This document shows, piece after piece, positions 1 through 8,416 of a stretch of DNA of 64,000 bases. Every line of letters begins with the position of its first letter. Position 1 is the first letter of the stretch. Where the stretch lies: positions 992,001-1,056,000 of the forward strand of contig CP093399.1 in assembly GCA_029027825.1 (NCBI GenBank), written 5' to 3'. The notes under the pieces are model-generated. The model did not search any database and had not been told where the DNA came from. It saw nothing but the letters and a program-made list of their open reading frames with translations. Both the position numbers and the translations under genes were made by a program. Source of the DNA: Rs1 sp029027825. GTDB lineage: Bacteria > Pseudomonadota > Gammaproteobacteria > Pseudomonadales > Balneatricaceae.

Positions 1-163
1 TTTCAGCTTTCAGCTTTCAGCTTTCAGCTTTCAGCTTTCAGCTTTCAGCTTTCAGCTTTCAGCTTTCAGCTTTCAGCTTTCAGCTTTCAGCTTTCAGCTT
101 TCAGCTTTCAGCTTTCAGCTTTCAGCTTTCAGCTTTCAGCTTTCAGCTTTCAGCTTTCAGCTT
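1..163. repeat. Heptanucleotide tandem array (TTTCAGC)n
   Basis: Twenty-three perfect copies of the 7-bp unit TTTCAGC fill positions 1-161, followed by two more matching bases. The array begins at or before the window edge, so its true length is unknown. Its right end runs into the 3' end of the VpsP-like gene and supplies that gene's last codons and stop. A 7-bp unit shifts reading frame with every copy. Related, less regular units reappear at 6455-6532, on the other side of the polysaccharide genes. Confidence 0.95.
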
Positions 164-823
164 ACAAACCCTATCCTTTTTAAAATCATCAAGACTTATT
201 CTAGGACACACCACTTTCGCTAATTGATAGTGTTGCAACAGTGAGCGGGCAGTGGCTTTTTGTTGGCGATAGATACGCTCTAGTGCCCGAACCGCTTTGT
301 TTTGTGAGTCTTGGCTCAGTCCACTCCAGTTCGAAAATATTGCCTGTACAATTGCTTGATTACTGGCTATTTCCCAGGGCCCATATTTTATCGCTTGGTT
401 GATTGAGTACAGGAAAGCTACGTCAAATTGTTGCATCCGCGATTTGATTAATGCCATGTTTGCCCAGCTATAGGGCCATTCTGGGCGCAGTTGGCTGGCT
501 TTTCGATGGGTGTTGTAGGCAAGTTTTAAATACTCTTGATACGCCCTGGCATCTGCTGAGTTATTGATGGCCCTTAAGTAGTATAGCCTGGCAAGATACT
601 CGTGGTATTCGGCGTTGTTCGGTCGCAGTTGAATGGATTTTAGTATTTTTAGCTCAGCGCTAGCTGCAGCCTGTTCTGTAATGTTGTTTTGCTGGTTTTC
701 GATTAAGTTCTTTAGCGGATAATGACTGAGGTCGGCCAGCGCTATTTTTATCCCCAGATAAATCAGATAGGTTAATCCGCTTAGCATAATCGCTATTAAG
801 GAGTATTTGCCAGCTTTTAGCAT
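143..823 (-). CDS. VpsP-like polysaccharide biosynthesis TPR protein
   Basis: This 226-residue protein has an N-terminal hydrophobic segment (about residues 9-30), then a mostly helical region with tetratricopeptide-like features. Examples are the segments around LRPNNAEYHEYLARLYYLRA and LRPEWPYSWANMALIKSRM. Small membrane-anchored TPR proteins of this kind (VpsP in Vibrio) occur at the end of exopolysaccharide loci; their biochemical role is not well defined. It overlaps the upstream phosphatase gene by 7 bases, which indicates translational coupling. The last residues (KLKAES) and the stop codon are encoded by the heptamer array, so the original C-terminus may have been replaced. The family call rests on size, layout and locus and is moderately sure. 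Confidence 0.65.
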   Translation of the reverse strand: MLKAGKYSLIAIMLSGLTYLIYLGIKIALADLSHYPLKNLIENQQNNITEQAAASAELKILKSIQLRPNNAEYHEYLARLYYLRAINNSADARAYQEYLKLAYNTHRKASQLRPEWPYSWANMALIKSRMQQFDVAFLYSINQAIKYGPWEIASNQAIVQAIFSNWSGLSQDSQNKAVRALERIYRQQKATARSLLQHYQLAKVVCPRISLDDFKKDRVCKLKAES

Positions 824-1539
824 ATAGCTTGGATAATCTTCTTAGGTGTGTCGACCATTAAGCGCTGTGCCATTTGCCGGTCGTATTTATCGCTAATAAA
901 TTGGTAAGCTTCAGAGAGGATCGGTGGGCGGTGTTGGCTGTTATGAGCATCGCTGGCGATAATTGTCGTCCAGCCGTTGTCGAGAAATTGTTGAGCGCTG
1001 TGGTAGGCGTGCTTGCCAAATTTACCGGTCACTGACATGGCGGTCAACTGAAAAAGGCAGCCGCGTTCGATAAAGGGCGCGGCTTTTTTTATGTCGTGCA
1101 TAATGGCTTTATTTCGCTCTGGATGAGCAATCATAGGGATGATGTCCCTTTGGATTAACCAGTCGACCAATTTTTCGCTGCCCACTGGAATGCCGTCGTG
1201 TGGTAGTTCTAACAACATTACTTGCTTATCTTGCCAGTGGCCAATAAAGGGTAGGTTTTTTGCACTGTGCAAGCTGAGCACTTCAGCGCTAAGCCTTACT
1301 TCTCCTGCTATGCCTAAGCTAATCGGTAAATTGAGTTGTTTGACTAGTGCCTGCAGCTTTTCGAAGGGCTGTTGCAAGCTCTGTCGGGTGTTTTGGTAGC
1401 GACCAGGTTGGATGTGTGGAGTCAGCACCATGTGGGTGATGCCGTCGGCAATGGCCATTTTCAGTAAGGCGATTGAGTCTTGGTCATCGGTTGCACCATC
1501 ATCGACATCAGGCAGTAGATGACAGTGCAAATCAATCAT
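817..1539 (-). CDS. PHP-family tyrosine-protein phosphatase (CpsB/YwqE type)
   Basis: This 240-residue protein carries the metal-binding motifs of the PHP phosphatase family: HCH at residues 5-7, TPH ending at residue 42, HPERN at 139-143 and SDAH at 196-199. CpsB/Wzh/YwqE enzymes use these residues to hold divalent metals and remove phosphate from the tyrosine-rich tail of Wzc/CpsD kinases, which controls capsule or EPS chain export. Its start overlaps the end of the kinase gene by 4 bases (ATGA), so kinase and phosphatase are made together. Length fits the family. No low-molecular-weight Wzb-type phosphatase is visible in the window, so this is the likely partner of the neighbouring kinase. 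Confidence 0.9.
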   Translation of the reverse strand: MIDLHCHLLPDVDDGATDDQDSIALLKMAIADGITHMVLTPHIQPGRYQNTRQSLQQPFEKLQALVKQLNLPISLGIAGEVRLSAEVLSLHSAKNLPFIGHWQDKQVMLLELPHDGIPVGSEKLVDWLIQRDIIPMIAHPERNKAIMHDIKKAAPFIERGCLFQLTAMSVTGKFGKHAYHSAQQFLDNGWTTIIASDAHNSQHRPPILSEAYQFISDKYDRQMAQRLMVDTPKKIIQAIC

Positions 1540-3770
1540 GCATTCGCCCCAGAATAGCCATAGTTATCATAGTAGCCGCTGTGATCTTCACCATAGTACT
1601 GCTCGGCTTTCTTGACATCGACTTGATTTAAAATAACCCCGGCAATGTTGCCATTGACTTGACGGATACGTTTTAAGCCGTTTTTTGCGTGTTGCGCTGT
1701 AGTGGCATCCGCTTTGACCACATATAGGTAGGCGTCCACCATGGGCGCTAATACCAGTGCATCGCTGACCGCTTGACAAGGAGCGGTATCAATGATGATT
1801 TTGTCGTATATTTTAGCTAGGCCAATCAATAAGTCTTTAAAGCGTTGCGAAGATAGCAATTCTGATGGGTTTGGTGGGAGGGTACCGCAAGGTAATACAT
1901 CGAAGCCGCCTTCCTGATAAGTGACAATGCACTCTTCCATGCTGTTGGTCTTCGCCACTAAATTGGACAAGCCAAAGTTATGGTCGGTTAAATCTAAGGC
2001 CCTATGTATTGAAGGTCTGCGCATATCTGCATCAATTAGCAGTACGCTGCCTACTTGAGCTAAAGTAAAAGCGAGGCCTAAAGCACTAGAGGTCTTGCCC
2101 TCTCCTGGTGTAGTAGAGGTGACACTGATGATTTTATAAGGCTTATCGAGCGATGATAAGATAATGCCGGTTCTGATGGTTCTTAAAGATTCAGAGTAGC
2201 CAGAGTGGGGTTCTTCTAAGTATTGTTTATAGCTGGGGTTAGGCTGGCGCTTTTTGATCGGGAGTAACGGTAGTAGGCCGAGCATTAATTCACCGAGCTT
2301 GCTCTCTACTTCCAGACTAGTTTTGATGGTGTTATCTAATGCTTTGAGTAAAAAAGCCACCATCACCGCAAACATAAAGCTCGCTACAAATGCCAGTGCC
2401 ATAATTAGCTTTTTATTGGGCTTAATCGGTCTTAAAGGCGAGGTTGCAATATCGGTTATCCGGGCGTTTGCAGTTTTTAAATCGCCAGTGGCGCTGGTTT
2501 CACTGAAGCGAGTGTAGAATTGCTCGAAAAGTGCGCGTTTAGTGTCTACGTCTTGTTGTAATTCATTAAGTTTGTACTCTTTGCCGCTGAGCTGCTGCAT
2601 ATCGCTCTTAGTGTTTTCTAGGCTATCTTCTAGCGATTGTACCGCTTCAACGGCTACTTTATACTTGTTTTCGATACCGCGCGCGATCGATATGATTTGT
2701 CTGTTTAAATTGCTGTAGGCACGGGCTCGCTCCGAATTGATAGATTTCATTTTCGGGTGCTTTTTGCCGTAGCGATTAGCCACTTCGCTGCGTCTCAGCT
2801 CTACATCGGCCACTACCTCTTTTAAATTTTGTACTAACTGATGGCTTAATATAGATGGGATTAACTGCAATTTAGAAGAGCTCTTGCGGCCAAATTTTTG
2901 GATTTGGTCATATAAACTTTTTAATTCTAAGCGCTCGCGTTTGGCATCAATCAGTTTTTGTGAGACTAGATCTATTTCGCGCTCGGCGATGCCTAAGCCG
3001 CCATCTTTACCGACAATTTTTTCCTGCTCACGATAATCTTGCAAGCGTCGCTCTGCGGCGGTTAATTCAACTCTTTGTCCTTTTAACTGCTTGTTTAGCC
3101 AAGTGGTGGCCTTTACAGTTAATTCTAGCTTAGCGGCTAGATTGTTTTCGATGTAAGTATTTGCCACTTCATTGGCGATAATTGCGGCAAGTTTAGCACT
3201 TGGTGACTGAAAACTAATTCTGACTAGCTGAGTCTTGCGAATAGGCGAAATACTTAAACTGCCTAAGTAAGCTGTGATCATATTTTCAATGACAGCTGCA
3301 TCGGATACAGCTTCATCGGCTGTACTAGCTGGAAAAAGGTCAGGGAAGTATTCTGCTAATAGTAATTTGGGGTTTAAGTCTGCGAGAAAGCTGACTTTAT
3401 CGGTCAGCTGGTCTTCTTCTTGGTTGTAAACTGGGTGATTAATCAAATCGAGTTTTAGAATGACTTTTCGCGCTAAGCTGCGCGATTTTAATATTTCAAA
3501 CTGAGTGAGTAGATATTCGCTGCTGCCATCTAGCCCGTATACTTCTTGAATGGAGACAACATTGGTCTGTTGAGACTCTATCAATAAAGTTGTTGTGGCT
3601 TTATAAATAGGGGTTATATTGAAGACCACTAACGTGGTTAAAAGGGTGACTATGATGGAAAAGCCTAAAATCCCCCACTTGTGATTCATGAGCACACGCC
3701 AATATTGGCGTAAATCTATCACTTCTTCATTTTGATTAGCAGAGTTGGTATTTTGGTAACTGGCATCCAT
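1536..3770 (-). CDS. Wzc-type polysaccharide tyrosine autokinase
   Basis: The 744-residue protein joins a Wzz-type chain-length domain to a BY-kinase domain. A membrane helix lies at about 33-52, a periplasmic coiled-coil-rich region follows to about 450, and a second helix is at about 455-476. The cytoplasmic kinase has Walker A TSTTPGEGKT (551-560), Walker A' VLLIDADMRRPS (576-587) and Walker B IIIDTAP (658-664). The C-terminal tail holds six tyrosines (725, 726, 733, 734, 737, 739), the usual autophosphorylation cluster. It controls polymerisation and export with the neighbouring export protein and phosphatase. The fused architecture is the proteobacterial form; in Firmicutes the two halves are separate proteins. 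Confidence 0.93.
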   Translation of the reverse strand: MDASYQNTNSANQNEEVIDLRQYWRVLMNHKWGILGFSIIVTLLTTLVVFNITPIYKATTTLLIESQQTNVVSIQEVYGLDGSSEYLLTQFEILKSRSLARKVILKLDLINHPVYNQEEDQLTDKVSFLADLNPKLLLAEYFPDLFPASTADEAVSDAAVIENMITAYLGSLSISPIRKTQLVRISFQSPSAKLAAIIANEVANTYIENNLAAKLELTVKATTWLNKQLKGQRVELTAAERRLQDYREQEKIVGKDGGLGIAEREIDLVSQKLIDAKRERLELKSLYDQIQKFGRKSSSKLQLIPSILSHQLVQNLKEVVADVELRRSEVANRYGKKHPKMKSINSERARAYSNLNRQIISIARGIENKYKVAVEAVQSLEDSLENTKSDMQQLSGKEYKLNELQQDVDTKRALFEQFYTRFSETSATGDLKTANARITDIATSPLRPIKPNKKLIMALAFVASFMFAVMVAFLLKALDNTIKTSLEVESKLGELMLGLLPLLPIKKRQPNPSYKQYLEEPHSGYSESLRTIRTGIILSSLDKPYKIISVTSTTPGEGKTSSALGLAFTLAQVGSVLLIDADMRRPSIHRALDLTDHNFGLSNLVAKTNSMEECIVTYQEGGFDVLPCGTLPPNPSELLSSQRFKDLLIGLAKIYDKIIIDTAPCQAVSDALVLAPMVDAYLYVVKADATTAQHAKNGLKRIRQVNGNIAGVILNQVDVKKAEQYYGEDHSGYYDNYGYSGANA

Positions 3771-3850
3771 TGCAGGGTTCCACAGAAGTTAAGTAAATAT
3801 TGATTAAAGTACAGTTAGGGGGGTGTATTGGCCGCTGTGCAAATTGACAG

Positions 3851-4384
3851 TTAAAAGAAACTTTGGTCAATAGTTATCACGTCGCCTGGTTCAACAGCAT
3901 GGTTGTTTTTCATTTTTTGACGTTGTTCCTCTCCGTCGTGAATCACATACATCTTACTGCTGGAAGCTCTTTCGGTGTAGCCGCCAGCCAGTGCGGCTGC
4001 TTTCTGTAAGGTTAATCCCGGTTGATAAGGATAGGCACCTGGATTTTCGACTTCACCATTGATATAAAATTCTCGATAATTAATCACTTGAATATTGATG
4101 TTGGGATTAACTAGGAAACCATCGGAAAGTTTAGTCGCTAGTAAACTGCTTAACTCTCCAATTGTCATGTCTAAAGCATTGATTTCACCCAAGAATGGAA
4201 AAGAGAGCGTGCCAGCGTCACTTAAAGTGAACTCGGAACTCAATTCTTCCTCGCCAAATACTTTGATGCTGATTTTATCACCACTGCCTAAACGATAGCC
4301 CGAGAAGCCCTCCGCGTAGCAGGCGCTCGCTATTAAAGTGAAGGATAGTAGAAGTATTTTTAATGTGTCGTTGATCTTTTTCAT
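3851..4384 (-). CDS. Polysaccharide export protein (Wza/EpsE-like, short form)
   Basis: The open frame extends to 4444, but the methionine at 4384 is chosen because it begins a clean signal peptide (MKKINDTLKILLLSFTLIA). The mature part opens with YRLGSGDKISIKVFGE, typical of the Poly_export domain. It continues with an SLBB-like segment containing NGEVENPGAYPYQPGLTL and LAGGYTERA. At 177 residues it is a short form without the long C-terminal part of E. coli Wza. A cysteine follows the hydrophobic core (ASAC), a weak lipobox, so lipid attachment is possible but unsure. It is expected to form part of the periplasm/outer-membrane channel for the exopolysaccharide. Confidence 0.88.
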   Translation of the reverse strand: MKKINDTLKILLLSFTLIASACYAEGFSGYRLGSGDKISIKVFGEEELSSEFTLSDAGTLSFPFLGEINALDMTIGELSSLLATKLSDGFLVNPNINIQVINYREFYINGEVENPGAYPYQPGLTLQKAAALAGGYTERASSSKMYVIHDGEEQRQKMKNNHAVEPGDVITIDQSFF

Positions 4385-4614
4385 TTTTAAACCGTTTTCA
4401 GTGTGTAAAATTAGCAGTTTATGCAACCCAGTAAGCGAATACATAAATAAGATAAACTCAATGAGTTAAAAATCAAGACTGTTTTGTTGCTCATTTTTGA
4501 GTAGGTACTTGTTTAACACGTATTGACCAAGTGTAGAAGATTATACCTTAATCCGTGGCTTGACAGTGGATAAACAGCCTTATGCCAAGTGTCATATGGA
4601 GCTACAGATTTAGG

Positions 4615-5796
4615 TTATAAGGAGCTTTGTACGGTAAACATTAAGGTGTTTTTCTTAAAGCTACCACCAGCAAGATTGGAGTCTTTATCGGTGAGTGTGT
4701 AGCCAATCCCCCAATTTAACCATCTTCTGGCCTCGTAATTTAAACCTAGTACAAAGGTGTCGGTGGTATCTTTGCGAGAGCTGCCAGAAAAGTCCTCAAT
4801 CCTTTCATTGTAGGAGACAATGGTTTTGAAATTTTCTTGCCAATAATGATTCCAGCTCACTCCGTAATATTTGGTATCTATGTGTGACGCCGTAGTGGTT
4901 GACTCGCCAAATTCTTGGCCACTGTTGAAAATAAAGGTTGAGTAAGTTCTAGGGTTCCAGTTTATGTCGGCGTCCCAGGTACCGCCACTAGTATCATCTA
5001 ACGAGCTGTCTTTGAAGTCTTTATCGGACCAACCAATATCAAGTGAGCCTGATGTCTTAGCGGTTGCATCCCAGTCGGCACCAATTAAATAGCGCATATT
5101 AGTACTGTCTTTGTTAGAGCTGTCATAATCAATACCACTGCGGGTTACTCTGGCAAAAACCTGAGTCTTATCAGAGACGCGGTACTTGAAAGTCGCACCT
5201 AAGTCGATTTGATCGTAATCTCTGTCGAAAGTGATCGAGCTAAAGTTAGTAAATTCTTTGTCTTGGTAACGGGCGTTGAGAACAATTTGGCCCTTAGCTT
5301 CTCTGCCGCCATAAGTGTAAATTCCTTGGATAGCATTGAGGTCAAACTCTAACGGGGAGCCTGTAGTTGAGACCGCGCCGCCATCTTCGTCGCCGCGCGC
5401 TTCATGGCCTTTAATAATAGATGCCTTTAAATCAATGCGGTTTCTACTGTTGCCGATAATGTTAGCAGTGGCATTTAAGTTGTGATCTAGATAATTGTCT
5501 TGGGTACTACTGTGTAAAATCCCTTTTTCGAAACCGTAGCTTAATCTTAACAAGGCATTGTTAGTTTCTGCTTCGAGCATCAAGTTAGGGTTGATTCTGG
5601 TTACCAAAGAGCTTTTTTGCGCGGTCTCTGTGGCTAAAATGTTATCGTCATGCCCGCTAACGACACTAATAGTAGGGTAGAGGCTCATTTCGCCGATTGG
5701 GATAGCTGCAGGTTCAATAGAGTGAACATAAGCTGAAGTCGAAAGAAATAAGCAAGTAATTATTGTTTGCTGAATTGTTTTTGATTTCTGTTGCAT
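4615..5796 (-). CDS. Outer-membrane beta-barrel protein of the EPS locus
   Basis: This 393-residue protein has a signal peptide (cleavage near the AYVHS/IEP boundary at about residue 26). The rest is dominated by alternating polar and hydrophobic strands rich in aromatic residues and D/N/T turns, as in the putative beta-barrel porin 2 / EpsL-like families of polysaccharide loci. It is the first gene of the minus-strand cluster and is separated by 230 bases from the export protein gene, so that gap may hold a second promoter. It is likely to help the polymer cross the outer membrane. The C-terminus ends in FTVQSSL rather than with the terminal aromatic usual in Omp85 substrates. Exact family is inferred, not proved. 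Confidence 0.72.
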   Translation of the reverse strand: MQQKSKTIQQTIITCLFLSTSAYVHSIEPAAIPIGEMSLYPTISVVSGHDDNILATETAQKSSLVTRINPNLMLEAETNNALLRLSYGFEKGILHSSTQDNYLDHNLNATANIIGNSRNRIDLKASIIKGHEARGDEDGGAVSTTGSPLEFDLNAIQGIYTYGGREAKGQIVLNARYQDKEFTNFSSITFDRDYDQIDLGATFKYRVSDKTQVFARVTRSGIDYDSSNKDSTNMRYLIGADWDATAKTSGSLDIGWSDKDFKDSSLDDTSGGTWDADINWNPRTYSTFIFNSGQEFGESTTTASHIDTKYYGVSWNHYWQENFKTIVSYNERIEDFSGSSRKDTTDTFVLGLNYEARRWLNWGIGYTLTDKDSNLAGGSFKKNTLMFTVQSSL

Positions 5797-6035
5797 TGCG
5801 TAAGTTCGTCCGTGAATTGAAGGTTTGGCAGATTAATGTATAATAGTATTCATATTTAATATTACTAAACTCAATATCGAGGCCGATTTTATCAAAAAAA
5901 CAGTGATATAAATACTAATAGCTTAGGTAATATAAAGTATTTACTCATTAAATATTGCTGCTGTTGTTTTGTGTGGCTAAATATTAAACGCATAATACAC
6001 TATATTCAGGCTTTGTTAAGGTTTATTGGGGGCTG

Positions 6036-6179
6036 GAAAGTTAGAAAGTTAGAAAGTTAGAAAGTTAGAAAGTTAGAAAGTTAGAAAGTTAGAAAGTTAG
6101 AAAGTTAGAAAGTTAGAGAGTTAGAAAGTTAGAAAGTTAGAAAGTTGGAGGGTTGGAGGGTTAGAAAGTTGGGAGGTTA
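6036..6179. repeat. Octanucleotide tandem array (GAAAGTTA)n
   Basis: Eighteen consecutive 8-bp units with consensus GAAAGTTA occupy this stretch. Most of the first thirteen are perfect apart from one GAGAGTTA unit. The last five are degenerate, with G replacing A or T (for example GAGGGTTG). The decay at one end suggests growth and homogenisation at the other end. It lies in the spacer upstream of the EPS operon. Confidence 0.93.
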
Positions 6180-6454
6180 GACTTTTCTGTGCTAAATGTG
6201 CTTAGTTTGCGTCTCAGTGTTGGGAAAGGGCTTTAAAGATTGGTTTGTCGCAGAGGGTGCAGTGGGAGGGTTTAAAAGATTAGGAGCATGGGTTTTTGGG
6301 CCTTCTGGGTATTAGGTGTTTTCTGTGCAGGGCATAGTCTCTGTGCTGGTGAAAAGCTGTCAGAATTTTGCTGGTTTCAGTCTTTATTACCTTTGGTGTC
6401 GATTGGTTTTTTGTTAAAAACAGTTGGCTCAAGTCCTTTTAGGGAATTATAATT

Positions 6455-6532
6455 TTTTAGCTTTTAGCTTTGAGCTTTTTGCTTTTAGCTTTTTGCTTTT
6501 AGCTTTTAGCTTTCAGCTTTCAGCTTTCAGCT
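6455..6532. repeat. Degenerate AGCTTTT/AGCTTTC heptamer array
   Basis: About eleven 7-bp units of the form AGCTTTN, with some TGCTTTT variants, end in three clean AGCTTTC units. The unit is the same as that of the array at 1-163 in another phase, so the two arrays belong to one repeat class and bracket the EPS genes. Confidence 0.85.
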
Positions 6533-6828
6533 GCTAAGAGTGTTGTCGCTATGATTTGTCGGTGGCTTGTGCGCTTTTGGATTGATACTAGTCAATGACT
6601 CTTAAACTATTACTTGTTCGGCTGGTAAATGTTAAGTGCTTGTACCATTATATGCGCTTAATTTAATCCGAGGTGGCGAGTGTCGCTGCTGATTGTTATT
6701 GGCTTTTTTGATTGGTGTGTTGGAAATCCTCGCAGCAAATTTAGAGTCAGTAGTATTAGGCGTCAAGTTGGCCTGCGAGTTGCGGGTGTTCTGCTTGGGA
6801 TATATATGTATATTTATAGGTGTTGATT

Positions 6829-7377
6829 ATGGGTCACAGTAAAAAAGATGTTGCTTTTAGGGCGATTAATATCGCTATTTTAACCGTGTCGGATAGTAGG
6901 ACTGCCGCGACAGATACCTCAGGCGATGTGTTGCAGCAGGGGGTTGAGGCGGCTGGGCATAATGTTGCACAGCGGGCGATAGTGATCGATGATATTTATA
7001 AGTTGCGCGCTAGTGTCTCGCCGTGGATAGCGGATCAGGATATACATGCGATCTTAATTACCGGCGGAACGGGGTTTACTGCAAGAGACAGTACGCCGGA
7101 GGCGATGCTGCCGTTGTTCGATAAAGAAATTACCGGTTATGGTGAGTTGTTTCGCAGTATTTCCTTTCAGGATATAGGCACTTCGACCATTCAGTCACGC
7201 GCGGTGGCGGGTGTGGCTAATAGAACGGTTATATTCTGTATGCCAGGGTCGCCGAATGCGTGTCGTACGGCTTGGGAAAAAATAATTTGCCAGCAGTTAG
7301 ATGTTAGGCATAGGCCTTGTAATTTTGTGGAAATGGTCATGCCTGGCGGTGATGTGGGCTGTGAGTCGCGAAGCTAA
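6829..7377 (+). CDS. moaB: Molybdenum cofactor biosynthesis protein B
   Basis: This 182-residue protein belongs to the MoaB/MogA family that adenylylates molybdopterin during molybdenum cofactor synthesis in the cytoplasm. Visible marks are the N-terminal INIAILTVSDSR strand, the ITGGTGFTARDSTPEA molybdopterin-binding motif and the late MPGSPNACRTAWE motif. The frame is open from a GTG at 6820, but the ATG at 6829 lies 8 bases after an AGG and gives the usual N-terminus. The guanylyltransferase gene mobA follows after about 90 bases, so the two probably serve the same pathway. MoaB is preferred to MogA on length and motif layout. Confidence 0.88.
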   Translation: MGHSKKDVAFRAINIAILTVSDSRTAATDTSGDVLQQGVEAAGHNVAQRAIVIDDIYKLRASVSPWIADQDIHAILITGGTGFTARDSTPEAMLPLFDKEITGYGELFRSISFQDIGTSTIQSRAVAGVANRTVIFCMPGSPNACRTAWEKIICQQLDVRHRPCNFVEMVMPGGDVGCESRS

Positions 7378-7468
7378 ATTAAATTAAATTAAGCTAAGCT
7401 AAGTAAGTTTTCAAGCGGTGCAGTTATAGTTTTAGTGGTAATTAATGATTCAATCGAGAGGCGAGTGC

Positions 7469-8041
7469 ATGGAGTTGTCTGTAGTGGTCTTGGCCGGTGG
7501 TCAAGGTCAGCGTATGGGCGGTTTAGATAAAGGCTTAGTTGCTTTTAATAATCGCAAGATGATTGAGTGGGTGCTGGATTCGGTTAGGCCTTTCGCTACG
7601 CAGCTGATGATTAGCTGTAATCGGAATATCACCGATTATATGTCCTTGGCAGATAGCGTTGTCTGTGACCGGATAGCGGGTTCTTTAGGGCCGTTAGCAG
7701 GCGTGCACGCTGCTATGGAGTCGATGACTGCGACGCATTTGATGGTGCTGCCTTGTGATACGCCGAAAATTAGCCGCGCTGTTATTGAGCAGTTAATTGA
7801 GGTTGCACAGCTGCATCCGCAGGCGATTGTGTTTTTGAAAGATGCTGAGTTTGTTCATCCGCTGCATGCTATCGTTCCGCTCAGTTTGAAAAGTAGTTTA
7901 GAGGACTATTTGCTGGCTGGGGGTAGGGCGGTGCGCAAGTGGTACTATCAGCATCCTGTGGTTGAAGTGCCGGTTGCTGCTGTAGATCGTGCTGGATTGG
8001 TCAATATCAATAGCAGCGCTGACTTGGAAAGCCTTGGCTGA
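7469..8041 (+). CDS. mobA: Molybdenum cofactor guanylyltransferase
   Basis: The protein (190 residues from this start) begins with the nucleotide-binding signature VVVLAGGQGQRMGGLDKG. It keeps the family's LPCDTP metal-binding motif and the VNINSSADLE ending typical of MobA. The enzyme transfers GMP from GTP to molybdopterin-Mo to form the guanine dinucleotide cofactor of DMSO-reductase-type enzymes. The frame is open from 7445, but the ATG at 7469 follows GAGAGGCGAG and starts directly before the first beta strand. It lies just downstream of moaB. No molybdoenzyme is encoded in the window. Confidence 0.92.
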   Translation: MELSVVVLAGGQGQRMGGLDKGLVAFNNRKMIEWVLDSVRPFATQLMISCNRNITDYMSLADSVVCDRIAGSLGPLAGVHAAMESMTATHLMVLPCDTPKISRAVIEQLIEVAQLHPQAIVFLKDAEFVHPLHAIVPLSLKSSLEDYLLAGGRAVRKWYYQHPVVEVPVAAVDRAGLVNINSSADLESLG

Positions 8042-8257
8042 TACTTGCTTTGGATCACTACTGTGTGGATTTGGTCTGTCTGTTGTTGTCTAGATGTTGT
8101 CCAAGATGTATTTGATGTCTTTCCCTTATCCGCAGTTAAGTGCATAACAGCTTGCGCAAATGGTTAATTGCTTGGGTTTTTCCCGCTTAAATGATATTTG
8201 CACATCCCCTTTATCGATAGTAGAGTGCGCTGCACAAAAGTCCATGATTAATAAAGG
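8042..8257. other. Spacer between mobA and the inverted-repeat element
   Basis: No gene, hairpin with a T-run or recognisable promoter was seen. The 71-residue minus-strand ORF crossing this spacer and the element has no family features and is taken as chance. Confidence 0.5.
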
Positions 8258-8396
8258 GAGAGCTCTGCATAACGTTGCGAGCGAAAGTAAGGCAAGGCAA
8301 AAACCGGCGAGATAGCGGAATTTACTGGTGTAAATGAGCATATTGAGCCGGTTTTTAACGCTGTATTACCGAGCGCAGTAGTTATGCAGAGGTCTC
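8258..8396. mobile_element. MITE-like inverted-repeat element, copy 1
   Basis: The element is 139 bp and bounded by 16-bp terminal inverted repeats, GAGAGCTCTGCATAAC at the left and the complement of GAGACCTCTGCATAAC at the right (15 of 16 match). It is flanked by a perfect 5-bp direct repeat AAAGG (8253-8257 and 8397-8401), as expected for a target-site duplication. Inside, AAAAACCGGC pairs with GCCGGTTTTT, so the whole element can fold into a long hairpin. It codes for nothing. A second copy lies at 37603-37787 with a different 5-bp duplication. The right-hand AAAGG is part of the ribosome binding site of zapE. Confidence 0.85.
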
Positions 8397-8416
8397 AAAG
8401 GAAAGTGATTAGTATT

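Larger units (their letters stand above)
5797..6828. other. Gene-free, repeat-rich intergenic region
   Basis: About 1 kb between the divergent EPS and moaB genes has no convincing ORF. It holds an AT-rich stretch (5820-6010) that must carry the EPS promoter, an 8-bp tandem array (6036-6179), and degenerate pieces of a CTCTGTG/CACAGAG-type palindromic repeat (about 6229-6262 and 6318-6355; compare 37416-37477). It ends with a degenerate AGCTTTT/AGCTTTC array (6455-6532). Confidence 0.7.

Noticed and set aside
1588..1779. 63-codon ORF inside the Wzc gene
   Set aside because: It lies in another frame of a well-supported kinase gene.
8126..8341. 71-codon minus-strand ORF
   Set aside because: It lies across a spacer and the MITE-like element, has no family features, and its sequence is explained by the element.
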